Source of the DNA: Trichinella spiralis | Taxonomy: Eukaryota; Nematoda; Enoplea; Trichinellida; Trichinellidae | Assembly: GCA_000181795.3 (NCBI GenBank) | Contig: CM012953.1 | Location: 7,426,034-7,490,033, forward strand | Direction of reading: 5' to 3' | Length of the DNA: 64,000 nucleotides | Part shown: positions 58,008 to 64,000 of the stretch, piece after piece | How positions within the stretch are numbered: the stretch's first letter is position 1 | Layout: each line of letters begins with the position of its first letter | Position numbers and translations under genes: made by a program | The notes under the pieces: model-generated | Told to the model about the DNA's origin: nothing | Databases searched by the model: none | Seen by the model: only the letters and a program-made list of their open reading frames with translations

Positions 58008-61000
58008 ATGGAATTAACAAAAACGGTTCCAACAGTCATGAGATCTTGGATCACTGTTGTGATGCTGTGCCATATGGCCCGTGGAAATTGGGAATTCCAA
58101 CGTTACGATGGATGGTACAACAACCTGGCCCATCCTGAATGGGGAACAGCAGGTATTTTAAATTAATACATTTTCTCTCTCTCTCTCTTTTGTCTGCTCA
58201 TTTCAAATAATTCATTATTCTACACTTTACATTCAACATATATAGATATTTTAATAATTTTTTAACATTTAATGATTAATAATGTGTATTTTAAATGAAT
58301 TTCTAATTGGATTTTTACCACGAAAAAGTATTGTAAAAGTTCGCTGAATTTAGTTATTCCATTTGCTAAATATGCTGTAAACATTTGTGAAGTCATGTTC
58401 CCAAGATGTAAAGAATATTGATAAGGAGAAAATGTGAATATGATATTATTTATTTATGCTTATAAATTTAAAAAGATGCATGCAATACAAACAAAATAAG
58501 TAAATGTTATGTATGTTAATATACTAATAGTGCTCAGCATTCAATTTTAACATTGTAGACATTTTTAACTAAACGGCATCTGCTTCACAAATGCGACTTC
58601 ATCAAATGGAAACATATTTTCCGTTTTATCATGTTTGTCTATTTACAAAATATTTGAAAAGATTTTAAAATATTCAAATATTTAAAAGTAATATATTAAA
58701 AAAGTAACTTTTAAATTATTACTTATGCAAAATTATTTATATTTTGTTCTACTCTGAAAACTTAGATGAACTGATGCTTAAAAATGTATACACCTTGAAC
58801 ATTAATTTCTCCTTGGAAATAGTTTGCAAATATTTCATAATTTTTGATAAATTTTAATATTCAATCGATTTTTAGTCATTTAAATATAAATATTTAACAA
58901 TTGAAATGTGGATGATGAAAATATAAATTAAAAATATTCTTCTTAATATTAAAAAATTTCCAACATTGCAAAATATTATCAGTAGCATTGAATAAAATTA
59001 TTAATAACAAGAAATTTTTGAATGAAAACGAAATTTAAAATTTTAATTCTACACATGTATGTTTTGTATACTGATGCAATAATATAAAATTGTGGATATC
59101 AGTGAATGTCTGACACATGTAGGTCGCAATTTGGTAGGCCAGTTTCTATGCTGTTAAGTGAAAAATCATTGCTAACCAATTGCTGATTGACCTCGTAGAA
59201 CAGACTTTTAGGTTTCTAGGTCATTTGTGATGATTTTTCCATAAAATTGAAAAGCAGTTTTCGAAAAAACAGAAAAAATAGAGTTTTTGCTATTGTTAGA
59301 AAAAAACAAATGCAAAATTCAGCTAACTGATTTGTTTGTTAGTTTGAACTGAAAATTTTGTATGTGAAAAAGGAAGAGAGAGGAAAAAAATGACGAATAA
59401 TAATTTTAATACAAATGTTGATTAAATTGAAATTTCAAATAATAAAAACTGTTCGTGTAGAATTGTCTAGAATTTAAGATTTCGATGCTTTCATTAAAAT
59501 TTCATCCAGTTTCAGAGGGAGAAATTGAAATGTTAAACTTGTCATTTTGAATTATTTAAAATCGAAAAAAAGTATGAAAATAGTTTTTCAATGAACAATT
59601 TAACATTATTCTGAATAATGTATTTCTTTTTTGGAAATTTGTAAATTTAAAGGGTTTTATTCATTGTATCATTTGTAGCAATTAAGGTAGTTCAAGCATG
59701 CATGAACAGTTTCAACAAAATGTGAAACTCGATTTCACATCGAGGTCAGCTGAGATTAATTTCATTCTTCACATTTTTCCATGTCACTGTCAGAAGTATC
59801 AGTTTTTTCTTTCTTTCATTCTTTTCAATTATTTCAAATTCAAATAAACTCTTTTGTAAAATTTAACTTCATTTATAAAAAAAAATGAAAAATAATACTG
59901 TTTCAATTCATTTATTTGTTTACTACTGTAATTGTCATATATAAAATTACATTTATATAGGCATTATTTAAAATCTTGCATGTGAATTTCTGAAATAATA
60001 CTGAATTATTATTATTCATATTCTTGTATGTATAGACCTTTACAGGAACTTTTATCATCCTATGAACATTTTGAAAACATTATTTCAAACAATATACATA
60101 ATGTTTAGCATTTTGTTCTGTTTATACCTTGTTTATTCAGCACGTGCAATCTTCAACCACGTGTCCATTTATTGTACAAGAAAATTTTCGATGTAAATAT
60201 TATTGCAATCATTAATGTTGTCAGTTGTCAAGCATGACATCAAATTAATTATTAAACTTAAATAAATTTAATTTAGTAAACAAATGTATCATAGTATTAT
60301 TCAGTGAACATCTGTATTATCATGTGAGGGTATTTTATAAAAAGAACGCAAAAATATGTTTTTTCTAGAAATTAATTTTCCAGTGAACAATTTAGCTGAA
60401 AGTATTGCATTTAGTATTACAAAAGAAAGTCATGTCAGATCAACTTTTACTAGCTGTCATGTTTATAATATAAAAATTATCAATGGATACTAAATTTTTT
60501 TCAATACCTTCATTTCAAATTAGGTAGCCGTTTGTATCGACAAACGCCAAATGCATATTTAGATGGAGTATATCAAATAAACGACTCTAGTCCAAATGTT
60601 CGAGTAATAAGCAATCTGGTATTCAAAGGGCCAGATGGAATTCGAAACAGTCGTAATGTAACCACCATGTTTGCTTTTTTCAGTAAGTTTCTATGTGTAA
60701 TGATATTCAAGTATTTAAAATTTGCATTTTTTCAAGGCCAAATGGTGGCATATGAAATTTTACAATCAACAGAAATTTCATGCCCAATGGAAATGCATCA
60801 CATTGCTATTGAACGATGTGATCCAATTTTTGATGCTAAATGTACAGGTAAAATAGCAATGCCTTATTTACGAGCCAAATATGATAAGAATACGGGTTTG
60901 GGAATTAACAATCCTAGAGAACAGGTAAAAATGCTGAATAAAAATATTTTTTGAATATTTTATCTCCGCTATTACAGCTGAATGAAAGGACAAGTTGGAT

Positions 61001-64000
61001 AGATGGAAGTATATTGTACAGTGTTAACGAACCTTGGTTAAATATAATGCGTTCATTTGAAAATGGTACACTCAGAGAAGGACTGATGAAAGGTTACCCG
61101 CCACTGAATGCAGAAAGGCTTCCACTGATTAATCCACCTCCACCACAGTTGCATCGCCTGGTTGATCCGGAGCGGATGTTCAGTAAATTTAACTGATTGA
61201 AACATTTCTGTAGAAACTTTTCTTCTGTTTTTATTATTGACGTTTTCAGTGCTCGGAGATCCTAGAATGAATGAAAATCCTCCTTTATTAGCTTTTGGTT
61301 TAATGCTATATCGATGGCATAACAAACAAGCGGAAAAATTGCAACAAAAATATCCGCACTGGTCAGATGTCAAATTATTCGAACGGGCTCGTCGTTTTCT
61401 CATAGCACATTTGCAAGTATTTCGATATAATCTATAAAAGAAATAATCAGCTTATTGATTATTCATATTATAGAATATTATTATGTATGAGTTTTTGCCG
61501 GCTCTTTTGGATGAACCAACCAAACCGTATGAAAAGTATAATCCGCATTTGCCACCAGGCATAAGTCACGAGTTTGCCGTTGCAGCATTTCGTTACCCTC
61601 ACACTATGGTTCCAGCTGGAACGTTTTTAAGGTTTTATTATAATTTTCATCAACTTTTCTTTAACTAATAGCTGTTTAGGAATGGTCAGTGTCAGTTTGA
61701 AACAAATGTAGGTGGGTACCCTGCTCTGCGTCTATGTAACACTTGGTGGAATGCACAGGTAATCATCATACTTAGATGAAATTTATAAATTTGAAATGAA
61801 AAAATATAGTTTTTCCATTTTATCCCATCACGTAGGTTTGAATTTGGTGCTTTTTTAAATTTCTTAAAAATTTTTATTTTTAATAGGATGAATTGCAAAG
61901 GTATGGTATGGATAAATTTATTCTTGGCATGGCTTCACAAGTAGCTGAAGAAGAAGATCGTTTTATTGTCAGCGATTTGAAAGGTGAGTGATTGTTTTAG
62001 GCGAATGTATTTTTCAAATGAAACCAAAATTAAGATTTCGTATTTGGACCAATGCATTTTTCTCGACGAGATCTACCCGCTTTGTCATTAATGCGCGGTC
62101 GAGATAATGGCTTGCCGGATTATAACACCATACGTAAATCATTCGACCTCCCTGCCGTCGACTGGCATACTATAAACCCGGATCACTACAGTGCTGATCC
62201 ACAGGTTGTGGAAACTGCTGTTTTATTTCTTCTTTCTGGTCTAAGTTATTATGGTATTTTAGTTTTACGAAAAGCTGAAGTCGCTGTATGGAGGAAATAT
62301 TACCAAAATGGATATGTATATTGGTGGAATTTTGGAATTCAACAACGGAAAGGTTGGAGAACTATTCAAACGTATTATTCGTGATCAGTTCTATCGAATT
62401 CGTGATGCTGATAGATTTTGGTTTGAAAATCGTGATAATAAGTAAATCTATTTGCGTTGTTCTTTAAAATCTTCATATTCAATGATGTAGAATGCAAAAT
62501 GAGGTTTTGAAAATCACGTTCACAATTTACAGAAAAAGTTTGCAGTGTTTTATCATTTTAAGCTTCTTTCATAGCAGTACTAGTTTAAATTATAATGTTC
62601 TGCAAACAGTGCAATTAATGTGAAAAATATGGATGCACTTTAGGCTGTTTACTGAAGAAGAAATTCAGGAGATAAAAAATGTTCGACTGTATGATATGAT
62701 TATACAAACCACAGGCATTAAGCCTAATGAAATTCAGAAAGACGTTTTCTTTTGGAAAAACGGTATCATGCAATTAATAAAAAGCTGCAAAAATTCAAGA
62801 AATTAAATGCATCATTTCAGGAGACCCCTGTCCTCAACCATTTCAGCTTAATATTAGCATTTTGGAACCTTGCATTCCGTTTATGCGACATGACCATTTT
62901 ATGGGTAATGAAGTTTCCTTCATCTATTCTTGCATCGCATTGGGAATTGTTCCAGTAGGTATGCATCAAAAAATTGTATCAATTTTTATTGTTTTAGCAG
63001 TTGTGTTTTATTTCAAATAATTCTATGGAATGCAGTTTGCTTAAATTATAAATAAATGAAGAAAATACTGTAGCATTTGTTTCAAAATTGTTTAGCATGC
63101 GTTGGCATTGCAATGTGGATGGTGAGACGGAGTAAAAAGCGAAGAAATGCTGGATCGTTCAACATTAACAATGCGAACATTCGCAAAGAATTGAACAGCA
63201 GCACTGATGAAAATCAATGGAAAAAAGAAGAAAATAAAGTTTTTTCCGTTTTTCACGGTTAATTTTGTTAAAGAAACTTCAACTAATTTTGAAAATGCCT
63301 GATCATAAAAACATATCATAATTTTAATAAAATATTTTCCATTTAGGTATCGAATGGTTGCATGAACATTATTGCCGTAGTGTTGTTATTTGTCTTGACA
63401 AAAAACCAGCCATTCGCTTGCTCAAGCGTAGAGGAGGTCTTTTACGTTCAGTTTGTCTTGAAGCAGTAAAGACCTGTAAAATATTCGTTAGCGATCGAGC
63501 TTTTCTTCTTATGGTATTTCCAGACGACTATGATATGGTAATATTAATATTATTTGTGCTAATTATATATTTTTCTTATAAACTTTACTTTGATCTTTTG
63601 TTTAGGTTCTCCGTTTTGATTCTTATTCTTCTTGCACAAAGCTGCTAAGAAGTTTAGAATTGCTGCTGCGATGGCATGGTAAAGATATAGAAATAAAACA
63701 CGAAAATACTGAACGCTTGCTGGCAATGGCTGAAACTGTTGAAATTAGAAAGCAAAAACTTGAACACTTTTTCCGTGAAGCTTATGCTAAAGTGAGCTTA
63801 TTTTTTTTATATGGAAGAGAAATAGCTTCAAAATTTTCATTTTGATTTATAGGCTTTTAATGTCCCAGAAATGCGAAGCGAAGCTGTAAATATGGATGAC
63901 GTTTCGCAGTCTGTTCTTCAGACCATGCTGACAAAGGCTGAATTTGCTGATGCCTTAGGAATGGATGAAAATGATCTCATAATACAGCGACTTTTCCGAT
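58008..64000 (+). CDS. dual oxidase (DUOX/BLI-3 type), 5' part, truncated by window edge
   Basis: Sixteen exons (58008-58152, 60524-60682, 60737-60924, 60978-61182, 61250-61416, 61474-61631, 61680-61758, 61887-61983, 62035-62204, 62263-62441, 62644-62762, 62821-62958, 63096-63257, 63347-63537, 63606-63791, 63853-64000) give 830 residues, about half of a DUOX. A signal peptide leads to the peroxidase-homology ectodomain: YDGWYNNLAHPEWGTAGSR, NNPREQLNERTSWIDGSILY and GLMLYRWHN. AAFRYPHTMVPAGTFLR follows, where the His sits at the proximal haem-ligand position, then FDLPAVDWHTINPDHYSADP and MYIGGILE. One membrane segment (EVSFIYSCIALGIVPVACVG) precedes the cytosolic part, which stops in the first EF-hand-proximal TKAEFADALGMDENDL. 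The EF hands and NADPH oxidase core lie beyond 64000. Nematode BLI-3 makes H2O2 for cuticle tyrosine cross-linking. Intron 1 is 2.4 kb and shows no coding signal. An upstream in-frame ATG-less extension (57918) was not used. Confidence 0.92.
58153..60523. other. long first intron of the DUOX gene
   Basis: At 2,371 bp it is the longest confirmed intron in the window and about 40 times the typical size here. It is AT-rich throughout, with a (TC)n run near 58171-58187 and no exons or transposon ends recognised. First introns of this size often hold regulatory sequence, but none was identified. Confidence 0.7.

Noticed and set aside
61692-61898. minus-strand frame inside the DUOX gene
   Set aside because: Antisense to DUOX exon 7 and intron. 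No independent support.
1-64000. CRISPR arrays, bacterial operons, rRNA and tRNA genes
   Set aside because: No spaced direct repeats of the right kind, no bacterial gene signals, and no T-loop/A-box/B-box pairs convincing enough to call a tRNA by eye. A tRNAscan-SE run would decide the last point.

Overview
The window looks like nuclear DNA of a small-intron invertebrate, most likely a nematode. The DNA is AT-rich, most introns are about 50-80 bp with GT-AG ends, and several start codons sit just behind an AG that could be a trans-splice acceptor. The gene content also fits: a TRPC channel, an LBP/BPI-family secreted protein, dual oxidase, a 10-cysteine Ly6/uPAR-type GPI protein, and Ty3/gypsy, BEL/Pao and piggyBac relics. 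An enoplean (clade I) worm is my best guess, partly from the style of the gypsy Gag remnant, but this is inference. No bacterial features, CRISPR arrays, rRNA or convincing tRNA genes were seen.

Layout. 0-14.5 kb is a housekeeping block: URM1, V-ATPase subunit E, a chimaerin-type RhoGAP and TSR3 on minus; SMARCD/BAF60 on plus; mitochondrial ribosomal protein mL32 and proteasome subunit Rpn3 on minus. 14.5-24 kb is a repeat island. It holds a small FLYWCH zinc-finger gene, a ~250-bp tandem duplication, and a decayed Ty3/gypsy element (short LTRs at 18.08 and 23.86 kb) interrupted by piggyBac relics ending at a TTAA. 25-34.2 kb holds a small unrecognised gene, a Ly6-like GPI protein, a VKORC1-type vitamin K epoxide reductase and a 14-exon TRPC channel (minus). 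34.2-42.8 kb is a gene-poor AT-rich stretch. 42.8-47.5 kb holds a GC-rich LBP/BPI gene and a small MPLKIP-like gene. 47.7-49.3 kb has hAT-like and BEL/Pao gag debris. 49.9-55.5 kb holds RMC1 (17 exons) and ABHD16A, both minus. 58.0-64.0 kb contains the 5' half of a dual oxidase gene that runs off the right edge.

Exon structures were derived by hand from splice signals, reading-frame continuity and family alignment from memory. In every multi-exon model given with full exon coordinates the summed coding length is a multiple of three (DUOX is incomplete). Most genes are unrelated housekeeping functions. I see no operon-like functional cluster and no clear new multi-gene system. The most unusual items are the VKOR gene, two stop-free in-frame introns (LBP/BPI and TRPC), a GC-AG intron in the FLYWCH gene, the nested transposon island, and two small poorly characterised genes.
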